A DNA stretch of 64,000 bases from Actinomycetota bacterium (GCA_014360655.1 JACIXC010000009.1:1-64000); one strand, 5' to 3'. Numbered from the stretch's first letter, positions 1 to 9,366 are shown. Made by a program: numbers and translations. The notes: generated by a model not told the origin, from the letters alone.

Positions 1-1
1 G

Positions 2-142
2 CTCAACGAGATCCTTTGCAGATGGAATTACGTGTACAATTACGTGAGACCACACCAGAGCCTGGGTTATCTCACCCCCATGGAGTTCCTGAAGGCGTGG
101 ATGGAGGAGAGCAAGGATAGGGATGGAGTGTTCACCATGTAG
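2..142 (+). CDS. IS transposase, integrase-core C-terminal fragment
   Basis: This is the last 46 codons of a gene that begins before the window. The reading frame gives a tail containing YNYVRPHQSLGYLTPMEFL, the end of the rve/DDE integrase core of IS3- and IS481-type transposases, just after the catalytic Glu. It ends at a TAG at 140-142. The intact element would have lain to the left. I see no clear terminal inverted repeat in the next 150 bases. Family is confident; IS subgroup is not. Confidence 0.75.
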   Translation, partial: LNEILCRWNYVYNYVRPHQSLGYLTPMEFLKAWMEESKDRDGVFTM

Positions 143-299
143 TGAACCAGCACAACCGGCTTGAGGGGTGCGCGCTGTTGGGATATCATATGCCTGTGGC
201 TGAGGCCGGCTGTTGATGGCAAGGATGACGGCAGAGGGGCGGGCGATACCCCCAGTCCTTTGCGAAGAGCCGTTTTCCCGTTGCACGAGGAGGAAGATA

Positions 300-914
300 A
301 TGGAAAGAAGGGAAGAGCTCATCACGCAGATAATCGAGCTGGAATGGGAGATGTTCCGTGCCGTGCCGGCGGAGGAGAGGAGCGCCGTCTGCCAGGAGGA
401 CGAGGAGACCTTCCGCATCGTACGCATCGCGGGCTTCCTGACCTGGTCGGACGCCACCCTGGCCAGCTACCTTCTCGACCTCAAGATGGCCAAGAGCGCG
501 GGACGCAACCTCATGACCGAGAAGTACGCTCTCATGCAGGGGCTCATCAACCCTCCCAACCCGGAACACGACAACATCATCAACCGCATAGTGCGCAAGG
601 AATGCGAGTGGGCCGAGGAATTCCTGCGCAACAACCCGGGGGCCACCCTGGTGAGGCCCATCCATGCCAGCGAGGACGCGTCCGGCGTGGTCTCCTCCGA
701 GACCTACTCCCGCTGCGAGCTGCAAACCTATTCCTCGCGCACCCTGGATTATTACTACTCGGACACCCTGAACATGGCCGCCCGCCGCGAGAACCGCGTC
801 GCCCTCGCCGTGCGCTACATGCAGGCCATGTCGGGGGACCCGCCCGTGGACTGGAGAAACCTCCTGTCGTCGAGCGGGGGAGGCATGAGTGCCGGAGCCG
901 CCGCCTGTACCTGA
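300..914 (+). CDS. DUF4125 family protein
   Basis: A 204-residue soluble protein. The N-terminal stretch ELEWEMFRAV, followed by a cysteine and acidic residues (CQEDEETFRIVR) and later GRNLMTEKYALMQG, is the pattern of the DUF4125 family, whose function is unknown. The ATG at 300 follows GAGGAGGAAG. An earlier TTG at 213 is in frame but has no ribosome site and would add an unconserved extension. It stands alone between the IS remnant and a repeat array. No membrane segment is seen. Family assignment is fairly sure; no role can be given. Confidence 0.8.
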   Translation: MERREELITQIIELEWEMFRAVPAEERSAVCQEDEETFRIVRIAGFLTWSDATLASYLLDLKMAKSAGRNLMTEKYALMQGLINPPNPEHDNIINRIVRKECEWAEEFLRNNPGATLVRPIHASEDASGVVSSETYSRCELQTYSSRTLDYYYSDTLNMAARRENRVALAVRYMQAMSGDPPVDWRNLLSSSGGGMSAGAAACT

Positions 915-1019
915 GCGTGCATGGCGGCCCATAACCGGCAGCGCCAGCCGGCTACCTGCACCCCGGCAGTTTCTTCCAGGTGCCATTGCGCGAGAAACGA
1001 AAAAGTCGGCGCGAAAAAA

Positions 1020-1300
1020 TTCCGTAGGCGCCATCGTGAGGAGCCCCTGGGAAACGTAATCGCGAGGACCGTACGGGAGAACGTCATCACGAAAAGCCCC
1101 CGGGAAACGTACTTGCGAGGAGCATCCCACGAACCGTCAGCGCAAAACCCGCCCGGAAACGTCAGCGCGCTAAGCCTCTGAAGAACATTAGCGCGAAGAT
1201 TCCCCGGGAAACGTGATCGCAAGGAGCGTCCGGGAGAACGTCATCACGAAAACCCCCCGGAAAACGTCATCGCGAGGAGCGGAGCGACGAAGCGATCTCC
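1020..1300. repeat. Degenerate short-repeat array (CCGGGAAACGTCATCGCGAGGAGC type)
   Basis: Eight or more imperfect copies of a unit resembling GGGAAACGTCATCGCGAGGA recur about every 30-40 bases. The last copy runs into GAGGAGCGGAGCGACGAAGCGATCTCC. That end resembles a dispersed 'gcgaggagcg..gacgaagcgatc' repeat common in bacterial genomes, and a diverged copy lies near 24865-24905. Reading frames through it are low-complexity and probably not translated. Confidence 0.65.
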
Positions 1301-1362
1301 TCCGCCTTACAACCCAGGGCACGATTAATGCCCTGACCACATGCCCCCCATACCGGAATCGC

Positions 1363-2178
1363 TCAGAAGGGACGCCCGCGGTCCTTCTGCATGCCGGCGA
1401 AGCTCTTCCCCAGGCCCACGATGCCGAAAAGAAAATCCGTCATCTTGGGCAGCCCGAGGCCGCGCACGAAGGCGGTAAGCCGCATTATCGCCCGCGGCAC
1501 GAAGATCTCCGCCTTGTTCTTCTTCACCGCGTCGACGACGGTGTCCGCCACTTTCTGGGGGTCCACCCAGCCGGTGAGTATGGGCGGCTTGGAGCCCTCG
1601 AACATCCCCGTAGCGATGTAACCGGGGTTGACGATGGTGAAGTTGACCCCGCTACCGCGCAGCTCCTGGCGTATGCAGTCGGTGATGCCGATGAGGGCGA
1701 ACTTGGTGGCGCAGTAGGGTCCCAGGAAAGGGGCCGCCACCTTGCCGGCGACGGAACACATGTTGACCAAGTGGCCGCAGCCGCGCCGCACCATGCCCGG
1801 CACCGCCGCCTGCATCATCCAGACTTGCCCTAGGTAGTTGACGTCGGTGATGCGACGGTAGTGCTCCTCGGGGGTGTCCAGCACCGTCTCGTTCATCGCC
1901 ACGGCGGCGTTGTTTACGAGCACGTCGATGGGGCCCAGCTCCGACTCCACCTGCTCGACCACGCGGAAGCATGCTTCGCGGTCGGAGATGTCCAGGAGGT
2001 AATGGTGGACGTCGTACCCCGCGTCGCGCATCTCGCCGGCGGTCTTCTCCAGCTCCGCGGCGTCGATGTCGGTGATGGCCACGCGCGCCCCCTCGCGGGC
2101 GAAGTTCATGGCTTGCAGTCTGCCCATCCCCCGAGCCGCGCCGGTGATGAGCACCACCTTCCCATTGAGATCCTTCAT
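1363..2178 (-). CDS. SDR family NAD(P)-dependent oxidoreductase
   Basis: A 271-residue classical short-chain dehydrogenase/reductase. It has the Rossmann glycine motif TGAARGMG near residue 13, the NNAA motif, and the catalytic YxxxK as Tyr155 and Lys159 (YCATK). The ATG at 2178 follows GAAGGGGATAAAT; upstream in-frame starts lack a ribosome site. It is divergent from the enoyl-CoA hydratase at 2419, so it may act on a hydroxyacyl or keto intermediate of the same pathway, but its substrate cannot be read from sequence. The C-terminal region is basic and may associate with membranes. Confidence 0.88.
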   Translation of the reverse strand: MKDLNGKVVLITGAARGMGRLQAMNFAREGARVAITDIDAAELEKTAGEMRDAGYDVHHYLLDISDREACFRVVEQVESELGPIDVLVNNAAVAMNETVLDTPEEHYRRITDVNYLGQVWMMQAAVPGMVRRGCGHLVNMCSVAGKVAAPFLGPYCATKFALIGITDCIRQELRGSGVNFTIVNPGYIATGMFEGSKPPILTGWVDPQKVADTVVDAVKKNKAEIFVPRAIMRLTAFVRGLGLPKMTDFLFGIVGLGKSFAGMQKDRGRPF

Positions 2179-2418
2179 ATTTATCCCCTTCCCCCCATCG
2201 CTTTTCTTACCGCAAGTGTACCTTGAGGATCGCTCTTCCACAAACCCCACCCTTACTACGTTATCAGAGGGGCAGATGTCCGGTGAGCTGGTGACCGATA
2301 CACGCCAGGGTACCTCTTGAGGCGCCGAGGGGGATATTGGCCGCGCATACGGGGCGTGCGGATGGTTTGATTATATAATGGTCAGTGGCACCGGTTTCCC
2401 GCCAAGGAGGTTCTCGAG

Positions 2419-3186
2419 ATGATAGATGCGGATGTGATTTACGAAGTGAGGGACAACGTCGCATACATCGTCATAAACCGGGAACGGAAGCGCAACTCCA
2501 TCGGCGGCGATGCGGTCGCTTTGCTCATGAAATATCTGGAAATGGTAGAAAGCGACGACGAGGTCAGGGCCGTTTGCATCACCGGTTCCGGGGACAGGGC
2601 TTTCTGTTCGGGCGCCGACCTGAGCGGCGACGGTGGCGGCGGGAAGGACATGGCCGGAGGCTACGCCGACCTTTTGAAACGCATCGCTGGGTACGCGAAA
2701 CCTACCGTGGCGCGGGTAAACGGCGACTGCCTGGCGGGCGGCATGGGGCTGATGCTCGCTTGCGATATCGCCATCGCTGCTGAGCACGCGAGATTCGGGA
2801 CTCCCGAGGTGAACGTCGGCCTTTTCCCCATGATGGTCGGGGCCCTGATATTCAGGAGTATTCCGCGCAGGAAAGCCATGGAGATGATGCTTCTGGGCGA
2901 GAAGCTGACCGCCGAGGAGGCGCTGGAAATCGGTCTCGTGACCCGCGTGGTCCCCGCCGCTGCGCTGGACGAAGAGGTTTCCGGCGTGCTCAAGATCCTG
3001 GTCTCGAAGAGCCCCATCGGCATGAGGATAGGAAAAACAGCCCTCTATGCCATGGCCGATATGCCGTTCGAGCAGGCGCTCGATTATCTCTCCGAAAAGC
3101 TCATCGAGGTGGCTTCGACCGAAGACGCCATGGAGGGGATCGCGGCGTTCCTGCAGAAACGCGACCCCAAGTTCAGGGGGAGGTAG
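2419..3186 (+). CDS. Enoyl-CoA hydratase/isomerase family protein
   Basis: A 255-residue crotonase-fold protein. The first oxyanion-hole segment is FCSGADLSG and the second is GDCLAGGMGLMLACDIAIAAE, the typical crotonase signature. The glutamate of FGTPEVNVGLFP is at the usual place of a catalytic acid, supporting hydratase or isomerase activity. The start has the strong site AAGGAGG seven to eight bases upstream. It is followed by a 15-base tandem repeat and then the BKACE gene on the same strand. Beta-oxidation-like role likely; exact substrate unknown. Confidence 0.88.
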   Translation: MIDADVIYEVRDNVAYIVINRERKRNSIGGDAVALLMKYLEMVESDDEVRAVCITGSGDRAFCSGADLSGDGGGGKDMAGGYADLLKRIAGYAKPTVARVNGDCLAGGMGLMLACDIAIAAEHARFGTPEVNVGLFPMMVGALIFRSIPRRKAMEMMLLGEKLTAEEALEIGLVTRVVPAAALDEEVSGVLKILVSKSPIGMRIGKTALYAMADMPFEQALDYLSEKLIEVASTEDAMEGIAAFLQKRDPKFRGR

Positions 3187-3199
3187 AGAAGCTTTGAAG

Positions 3200-3244
3200 C
3201 GGATGCCGGGGAGACGGATGCCGGGGAGACGGATGCCGGGGAGC
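3200..3244 (+). repeat. Three tandem copies of a 15-base unit
   Basis: The unit CGGATGCCGGGGAGA occurs at 3200-3214, 3215-3229 and 3230-3244, the last copy differing at its final base. It lies just downstream of the enoyl-CoA hydratase stop codon. No function is evident; it may be a slippage product. Confidence 0.9.
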
Positions 3245-3438
3245 CAGATGTGAGGGAGACGATGTGCTTCACCCCGGCAACGAAATATTCAAGGGGGGAG
3301 GCAGAAACGCCCGATGGGAGGACTCGCAAAGGAATACCGGACAGCATCTCAAGGCTCACGACCCACGGACTGTCGCTTACAGGCCTCGCTTCACCGGTTG
3401 CGACTCACGGGAAAGCATTGCCGTCACGGAGGTTGTAG

Positions 3439-4314
3439 ATGGGCGTGAAGGACAAGATAGTCATCGGAGCGGCGATCACCGGGGTGCTCACCAACCCTGA
3501 GAAGTTCAAGGTTCCTGTCACGCCTGAGCAGATGGCGGACGCGGCGGAGCAGGCGTACAATGCGGGGGCGACCGTGGTCCACTGCCATTTCCGCTCGCAG
3601 GAAGAGGGGCTTGGCTGGTTGCCCACGTGGGAGCTCAAGCCGGTCGGCGAAATCCTGGCCGCCATAAGGGAACGCGTGCCCGAGATGATTGTCAACATGA
3701 GCACGGGCATCGTGGGGGAGGACATCTCCGGCCCCCTCGCGTGCCTGCAGGCCTTCAAGCCGGAGATGGCGGCCCTGAACGCCGGGTCTCTCAACTACCT
3801 GAAGACGCGCAAGGACGGCTCGTGGGCGTGGCCCCCCATACACTTTGACAATCCCGTCCCAAAGATCCGGGGATTCCTGGAGGTCATGCAGGCGAACGGC
3901 ATCGTCCCCGAGTTCGAGTGCTTCGATACCGGCATGGTGAGGTGCATCGGGATGTTCCGGTCCACGGGCATGTTCACGGGGGTTCCTCACGTTTCCCTGG
4001 TCATGGGGGTGGAGAGTGGGATGCCGGCCAGGGCGGACCTTCTGCCCATACTGCTGGACGAATTGCCCGGGGACGCTGTATGGCAGACCATCGCCACGGG
4101 TCCGCATATCGAGAAGGTATGGGAAGTCCATCGCAGGGCGGCGGAACTGGGGGGCAACGTGCGCACCGGCCTCGAGGATACCTTTTACCTCCCCAACGGT
4201 GAACCTGCCCGGGACAACGGACAACTGGTCGAAGCGCTGGTAAGGATAGTCGAGGAAGCCGGCCGGGTCGTGGCCTCGGCGGAGGAGGCGAGAGAGATCC
4301 TCGGTCTCAGGTAG
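3439..4314 (+). CDS. BKACE family (DUF849) beta-keto acid cleavage enzyme
   Basis: A 291-residue TIM-barrel protein of the 3-keto-5-aminohexanoate cleavage (Kce/BKACE, formerly DUF849) family. These metal enzymes condense a beta-keto acid with acetyl-CoA to give an acyl-CoA and acetoacetate. Seen here are an N-terminal KIVIGAAITG, the metal-binding HxH in VVHCHFR, the NMSTG strand, and the FECFDTGM and VMGVESGM motifs. Start ATG follows GGAGGTTGTAG. It is co-oriented with the crotonase upstream; the ligase and bicupin are convergent. The specific beta-keto acid is unknown. Confidence 0.88.
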   Translation: MGVKDKIVIGAAITGVLTNPEKFKVPVTPEQMADAAEQAYNAGATVVHCHFRSQEEGLGWLPTWELKPVGEILAAIRERVPEMIVNMSTGIVGEDISGPLACLQAFKPEMAALNAGSLNYLKTRKDGSWAWPPIHFDNPVPKIRGFLEVMQANGIVPEFECFDTGMVRCIGMFRSTGMFTGVPHVSLVMGVESGMPARADLLPILLDELPGDAVWQTIATGPHIEKVWEVHRRAAELGGNVRTGLEDTFYLPNGEPARDNGQLVEALVRIVEEAGRVVASAEEAREILGLR

Positions 4315-4505
4315 AAGTGAGGGCTTCCGGCAGGGGGCGGCAAGCGGCGATACGCGGAGACGCGCGGCGACCCACAACGCCCCGCGGAACGAGAAACCAC
4401 GTTTACCCTCCCCGGGCGCATGGCCAAGCCTCTTCCCACGAAACGCACCCTCAACTCACGCCTATGCGGGCGCAGGGCACCCTGGCCCTACCGACCAGGA
4501 CGCGC

Positions 4506-6029
4506 CTACTCACCCTGGAAGCGCTCCCTCAGCTCGCGCTTTATCACCTTGCCGGTTTCGTTCTTGGGTATGGCGTCCACGAGCCTGATCGCCTTCGGTA
4601 TCTTGTAGCCGGCGATCTTTCCCCGGCAGAAGTCCCTCACCTCTTCCGTGGAGATGTCCTGTCCCTCCTTCAGGACGATCACCGCGGTGACAGCCTCTCC
4701 CCACTCCGGGTCGGGCAGTCCGATCACCGTGACCTCGGCGATGGCGGGATGCTGCGCGAGGACGCTTTCGACCTCCTGGGGATAGACGTTCTCCCCGCCG
4801 GTCTTGATGAGGTCCTTCTTCCTGTCCACGAAGTAGAGATAACCGTCCTCGTCCAGCCTCCCCAGGTCGCCGGTGTGAAGCCACTCTCCCGTGTACAGGG
4901 CTTCGTTGGCGCCCGGGTTGTTCCAGTAGCGGGCGGTCATCTTCGAGCGGACCATGATCTCGCCCGTCGCGCCGGTGGGGAGCCGCCTGTTCTCTTCATC
5001 CCAGATCTCCAGCTCTATCCCCTCCATCGGCTTGCCGCAGGTGTACGGGTTTGCGAAGGCGACGTCTCCCTTCACGACCGTCACCGGTCCGGTACACTCC
5101 GTCTGCCCCCATATGCCCATGAAATCGCACTGCAGCGTGTCGCAGAGAACCTTGAGCAGTTGCATGGTCCGCGGCCCCATGCCGCCGCCGCTCACGATCA
5201 GGCGCAGCGGGGAGAAGTCCATGCCCTTGTTCACGGCCTTGTCCACCAGCACCAGACCCTGTCCCGCGGAGACCAGCATGGTGATGGTCACCTTTTTCTC
5301 GACCATCAGGTCGGCGATCTCCTCGATGGTCAGCGCTTCGGGCACCACGTTGGCCCCGCCCCTTATCATGGTGGCCCGCGACCTTATCATCCCGGCCTGG
5401 TGAAAGAAGGGCATGATCGCCATGTACACGTCTTTCTCGGTCACCTCCATGGCGTCCGCCGTCAGGTCGTCGACGGTGCTCGACCCTATTTGGTTCTGCA
5501 GGCAGCCCTTCGGCTGCCCCGTGGTCCCGCTTGTGTAGATGAGGAGCACGGGATGGTCCGGTTCGATACGCGGCGGTTTCCGGACCTCCCTCCTGTCTTC
5601 CACCAGCTGGTCGGTGGCAAGATCGGTGCCGTCCACGTTCCCTATCCCCAGGACGGCGCGCAGGCTGGGGCAGCCCGACCTGAGCTCCGGAATCACGGCT
5701 GCATGTGTCTCGTCCACCACCAGGGCGCTCGTCTCGGCGTCGTTCATGGCCCACAGCCATTCCGGGACGACCAGGCGGGTGTTCATGACGTGCAGGATCA
5801 CCCCCACGAGTGACGTCGCGAAGTGATAGGTGAGGTAGTCCATGCGGTTCTTGGAGAGTATGGATATCCTTTCGCCCTTTGCGAAGCCCAGGGATTCCAG
5901 GGCGCCGGCAAGATAACGGACGCGGTCGGCGAAGCGCGCGAAGGAGATCTCCTCGCTCCTGCTGCAGATCGCGACCCGGTCGCCGTACCTGTCCGCCGCC
6001 TTGAACAGCTTTTCGTGCAAAAGATCCAT
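4506..6029 (-). CDS. AMP-dependent acyl-CoA ligase (ANL superfamily)
   Basis: A 507-residue adenylate-forming enzyme expected to make an acyl-AMP and then an acyl-CoA. Motifs in order: the P-loop-like YTSGTTGQPKG near residue 165, WGQTE (A5), YTGEWLHTGDLGRLDEDGYLYFVDRKKD (A7-A8), and the C-terminal lysine in NETGKVIKREL. The length is normal and the enzyme looks intact. AAGGAAG precedes the ATG. It lies 37 bases downstream of the bicupin gene on the same strand, so the two are probably cotranscribed. Substrate not predictable. Confidence 0.9.
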   Translation of the reverse strand: MDLLHEKLFKAADRYGDRVAICSRSEEISFARFADRVRYLAGALESLGFAKGERISILSKNRMDYLTYHFATSLVGVILHVMNTRLVVPEWLWAMNDAETSALVVDETHAAVIPELRSGCPSLRAVLGIGNVDGTDLATDQLVEDRREVRKPPRIEPDHPVLLIYTSGTTGQPKGCLQNQIGSSTVDDLTADAMEVTEKDVYMAIMPFFHQAGMIRSRATMIRGGANVVPEALTIEEIADLMVEKKVTITMLVSAGQGLVLVDKAVNKGMDFSPLRLIVSGGGMGPRTMQLLKVLCDTLQCDFMGIWGQTECTGPVTVVKGDVAFANPYTCGKPMEGIELEIWDEENRRLPTGATGEIMVRSKMTARYWNNPGANEALYTGEWLHTGDLGRLDEDGYLYFVDRKKDLIKTGGENVYPQEVESVLAQHPAIAEVTVIGLPDPEWGEAVTAVIVLKEGQDISTEEVRDFCRGKIAGYKIPKAIRLVDAIPKNETGKVIKRELRERFQGE

Positions 6030-6066
6030 GTGGACTTCCTTCGACGGCCGCGGCGGGCGCGTGCGG

Positions 6067-6804
6067 TCAGCCCAAGGCGTTGCGCGACTCGCCCAGGGGC
6101 GGGGAATAGATGACCAGAAGCTTCAGGCGCGTCGTGATCCCCCCTGCCGTCCCGTGCGGCGTGCCCCTGGGGTAATAGATAAGCAGGGGGTTGTCGCTCC
6201 CCTCCAGCACGTACAGCATCTGCTCGTGCCTGCTGTGGGAATGCCTTTCCGCCCCGCCGCCGCTCTCGATCAACCCCTCGATGATCTCCACGCTTTCGTC
6301 CATGAAGAGGCAGCGGTTCGTCGTCCTGTGATGCCCAGCGGGAGGGTAGGTCGGGATGTCCCCGGGTTTGACGACGCGAACGCCGCCCACGCTCTTGTCG
6401 CGCTCGCCCTGCGCGGAAGGGGCGGTGTCCTCTTTCCCGATGCGAGGTGCGATGTCGAGCAACGTCAGCCGGTCGGAGGTCACGCTAAGCCCGGGCCCCC
6501 AGGCCGTGCCGGGAGGTATGATGAGGAGGTCACCCTTGCCGATACCCGTTTCGGTCCCGCCCTGCCTGAGGGTCGCTTCCCCGTCCAGGACATACTCCAT
6601 CCTGCTCACGTCGCTGATGCCGTATTCCTCCGCGTCGCCGCTCCCTTTTATGACGGTCTGGCCGATCTCGAGATTTTCGCTCCGCAGAAGGTCTTTCCGG
6701 AAGGTCCTCGCGCAGCCGCCCAACAACTTTTCCTCGATGTCGTTTACGAGGATATACCGGGCTTGCTTTTCCGCGGGTTCTTGCTCCCGTTCCATCCGTT
6801 CCAT
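6067..6804 (-). CDS. Two-domain cupin protein
   Basis: A 245-residue soluble protein with two cupin-like halves. The first has MEYVLDGEATL and GKGDLLIIPPGTAWGPG. The second has a fuller metal site with RHSHSRHEQMLYVLEG and GTPHG. This fits the bicupin fold used by dioxygenases, isomerases and sugar-binding proteins, but no activity can be assigned. GGGGAG directly abuts the first ATG, so the ATG at 6795, nine bases beyond, may be the true start. It is the upstream gene of a likely two-gene unit with the acyl-CoA ligase. Confidence 0.75.
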   Translation of the reverse strand: MERMEREQEPAEKQARYILVNDIEEKLLGGCARTFRKDLLRSENLEIGQTVIKGSGDAEEYGISDVSRMEYVLDGEATLRQGGTETGIGKGDLLIIPPGTAWGPGLSVTSDRLTLLDIAPRIGKEDTAPSAQGERDKSVGGVRVVKPGDIPTYPPAGHHRTTNRCLFMDESVEIIEGLIESGGGAERHSHSRHEQMLYVLEGSDNPLLIYYPRGTPHGTAGGITTRLKLLVIYSPPLGESRNALG

Positions 6805-6880
6805 CTCCCCTTGCCCGTCGCTTTCCCGTCCTTACTGGCCGGCAATATGGCTGTTTAAATAGTAATAGCTGGTGGTCGGC

Positions 6881-6988
6881 CGTGCAATGGAACGGGCGAA
6901 AAGCAGGTGAACGCAAGCATGCGTCTGTCGGGTGATTCTGTCCGGGAGGTTGACGTGCAATGGAACAGGCGAAAAGCGGGTAAACGCA
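6881..6988. repeat. Pair of 35-base direct repeats
   Basis: The segments 6881-6915 and 6954-6988 match at 32 of 35 positions and share CGTGCAATGGAAC and GGCGAAAAGC. They lie between the convergent or divergent ends of the bicupin and the VWA gene. Their 73-base periodicity suggests a duplicated intergenic element. Function unknown. Confidence 0.8.
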
Positions 6989-7004
6989 TGTCGGGGACGC
7001 AGGG

Positions 7005-9200
7005 TCAGGCTCCGCGGAGGTGGAGGTAGACCTTGGGGAGCTCGCGGGGGAGGTCCTCCACGCTCCGCACCACCAGATAGCCGTGGGGAGGGAACATGCG
7101 GCGCAGGTAATCGTGGCCGGCGGCGTCGACGGTGACGCAGAAGGGGACGATGTGACCCGCCTCGGCCTCCCGCAGCGCCTGCGCGGTGTCCCGCAGGCCG
7201 TACTCGCGGTCGGTGCGGTCCTCCCCGTAGTCGTGGTCCTGGGGATAGCCGTCGGAGAGCAGGAGCAGCAGCTTCAGCGAGGAGGTCTCCGAGTCCAGCA
7301 GGCGGTGGGCGTGGCGGACGGCGGTGCCCATGCGCGTGCTCTTCATGGGCTTCAGGCTCCCCAGCCGCTTCCAGGCGCCCGCGTCCAGGGGCTCGTCGAA
7401 GGATTTCAGGCGCAGGAACTCCACCCGGTCCCTGCCGTAACCCGAGAACCCGCAGATGGAGTAGCGGTCCCCAAGTTGCTCCAGGGCGCTGGCCATGATG
7501 GCCACGCTGGCCAGCAGCACCTGCAGGACGGTCTCTCCGGCGTGCGCCCCTTCCTTTATCTCGGAGGAGGTGGAGGCGGAGAGGTCCACCAGGAAGAGGG
7601 CGCTCACCTCGCGCGTGACGCGCCGCTTCTCCATGTACAGCTTCTCGGAAGGGGGGAGGCCGCAGCGCAGGGCCACCGTCCTCTCCACCGCCTCCTGGAT
7701 GTCGATCTCCTCCCCCCATTCCAGTTTTTTCCTCCAGGTGCGCTCCTGGTAACGCAGCAGGCGGAACTGACGGGTCACCTCCTGGACCACTTCATCCCAC
7801 CTCTCCAGCAGGCGGCGGGCGGCGTCCTCGTCGCCTTCCCGCGCCCGCAACTGGTAGAGGGTCGCCCAGGCGGGGCGGTAGCAAGCGGAAAGGTAATCCC
7901 ATTCCGGGTAGCGCACGCGCCTCTCCTCGTCCTCCCCGGGCTTTTCCGCGCGGGCTTCGCGCCCCGCTGCCCCGTGCCCGGCGCGCGCGTCATGTCCTTC
8001 CTCCGTTCCCAGCCTCTCGCCCAGCACGTCCTCCCGCAGGAACTCACCCGCTCCCATGGGGATGGACATGGCGCGGAAGTCCAGCCGTAAGAGCTCCTCG
8101 AGCCCGGGCGGGGTCCCCTCGCCGCCCTTCTCCCTGCCCGCCTCCCCGCGCCGGGCCGCGCGCTCTCCGGGACCGCGGAGGAGGTCGTCGGCGAGGAAGG
8201 CCGCATCCAGGTCCAGGGAAACGCCTTCCCCGGGAGCCCTTTCTGCCCAGGCGAGGAGGACGCGGTATGCGGCCAGGGTGGCGGCAAGGGAATCACGCAG
8301 GGATGCGCCGGGAAGCGCCGCCCGCCGGGAGGCTTCCGCGAGCTCGCGGGGATAGCCGCCGCCCACGGGTCCTCCCAGGGGGGCGAGGAGGTCGAAAAAG
8401 AGGTTCCAGAGCATGCAGCGGTGGTCGATGGGTTCCAGGGTGGTGCGCAGGCGCGGCAGGAACCAGGAGAGATCCTCCGCCAGGCCGCGGTAACGTGCGG
8501 CGAGGAAGGAGAGCACGCGGGTCGTTTCGAGGGTGAGGAAGATGTCGGCGGCCAGCACCGGTATGGAAAAACTTCCCAGGAAATGGCGGAGGAAGGCCAT
8601 GGGGTCGCTGCTTCCCAGCCATGGGTGCCCGCGATGCGGCATGGAGGCGTCCTCGAGGGCGGGGCGCTGGAAGGTGCCGGACTCCCACTGGCCCGCCTGC
8701 GCGGCGGCGTAAAGACGGTAAACGGCCCGGTTCTCGGCACGCGCGTCGAAGACGCGCACCAGCGCCGGCAGGAAGATCTCCCGCCCGTTGCTGAAGGGGA
8801 AGGGCCTCCAGGGGTTGGCCAGGAGCGGCGGCGCATCGTGCAGGGGTTTGGCCTGGAGGTACTTCGCGCAGATGCCCTTACCGAAGAGGGAGAGCGGGGC
8901 GCGCGCCGCCTCGTAAGTGACGCCGGCGCCCGTTTCACACGGCGCGCGGCGCGGGTCCGTTTCCCCGCCGGGTACGTGGCGTGGTCCTGCTTTCCCGTCG
9001 CGAGCGCGGCCTGCACCCTCTTTCCCGACGCTCACGCCGGCGTCGTCGCCTCGGCCTGGCGTGTACAGGACCTGGTGAGGAACGACGTGACCGCGGGACG
9101 GGGTGGGGAGGATCATGTCCGGGACGGCACCTTCCTGCTCCGGGACGGACCCGTGCAAGATGTCCGTCGCGTAGAGGGCCAGGTTGAGGGGAGAGGTCAA
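7005..9200 (-). CDS. VWA domain protein, NorD/CbbO-like
   Basis: A 731-residue protein whose last 200 residues form a von Willebrand A domain. The MIDAS core is DLSAST near residue 535, with a later STRMGTA threonine and LLLLSDGYPQD. The long N-terminal region is helical and charged, as in NorD and CbbO. These proteins work with a MoxR AAA+ ATPase to remodel or load metal into a client enzyme. That partner lies immediately upstream (9367-10215). The start is TTG, chosen because AAGGGAG sits six bases upstream. No NO reductase or Rubisco gene is visible, so the client is unknown. Confidence 0.82.
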   Translation of the reverse strand: MTSPLNLALYATDILHGSVPEQEGAVPDMILPTPSRGHVVPHQVLYTPGRGDDAGVSVGKEGAGRARDGKAGPRHVPGGETDPRRAPCETGAGVTYEAARAPLSLFGKGICAKYLQAKPLHDAPPLLANPWRPFPFSNGREIFLPALVRVFDARAENRAVYRLYAAAQAGQWESGTFQRPALEDASMPHRGHPWLGSSDPMAFLRHFLGSFSIPVLAADIFLTLETTRVLSFLAARYRGLAEDLSWFLPRLRTTLEPIDHRCMLWNLFFDLLAPLGGPVGGGYPRELAEASRRAALPGASLRDSLAATLAAYRVLLAWAERAPGEGVSLDLDAAFLADDLLRGPGERAARRGEAGREKGGEGTPPGLEELLRLDFRAMSIPMGAGEFLREDVLGERLGTEEGHDARAGHGAAGREARAEKPGEDEERRVRYPEWDYLSACYRPAWATLYQLRAREGDEDAARRLLERWDEVVQEVTRQFRLLRYQERTWRKKLEWGEEIDIQEAVERTVALRCGLPPSEKLYMEKRRVTREVSALFLVDLSASTSSEIKEGAHAGETVLQVLLASVAIMASALEQLGDRYSICGFSGYGRDRVEFLRLKSFDEPLDAGAWKRLGSLKPMKSTRMGTAVRHAHRLLDSETSSLKLLLLLSDGYPQDHDYGEDRTDREYGLRDTAQALREAEAGHIVPFCVTVDAAGHDYLRRMFPPHGYLVVRSVEDLPRELPKVYLHLRGA

Positions 9201-9221
9201 GGCGCGCTCCCTTCACGCATG

Positions 9222-9268
9222 TTCCGGGACCTCCCGGAAGTGGCCGGCCGCATGGCCTTCATGCGGCC
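9222..9268 (-). other. Two strong hairpins in the AAA-VWA intergenic spacer
   Basis: TTCCGGGA and TCCCGGAA form an 8-base perfect stem with a 2-base loop at 9222-9239. GGCCGCAT and ATGCGGCC form another at 9246-9268. Both lie in the 166-base spacer between the ATPase stop and the VWA start. No T-run follows, so they are more likely mRNA processing or stability elements than terminators. Confidence 0.6.
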
Positions 9269-9366
9269 TCGACAGGCTGAACATGCTCTCTTCCAGATAA
9301 TCCCATATCTTACCGGGCCGTCACGCATCACCGCTGCAGGCATCATGGGCTTACCCGGAGATCATC

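Noticed and set aside
921-1181. An 86-codon plus-strand frame
   Set aside because: Its sequence consists of the degenerate repeat units and has no ribosome site.
1020-1300. CRISPR array
   Set aside because: Repeat units are degenerate and spacers are not unique or of constant length; no cas genes.
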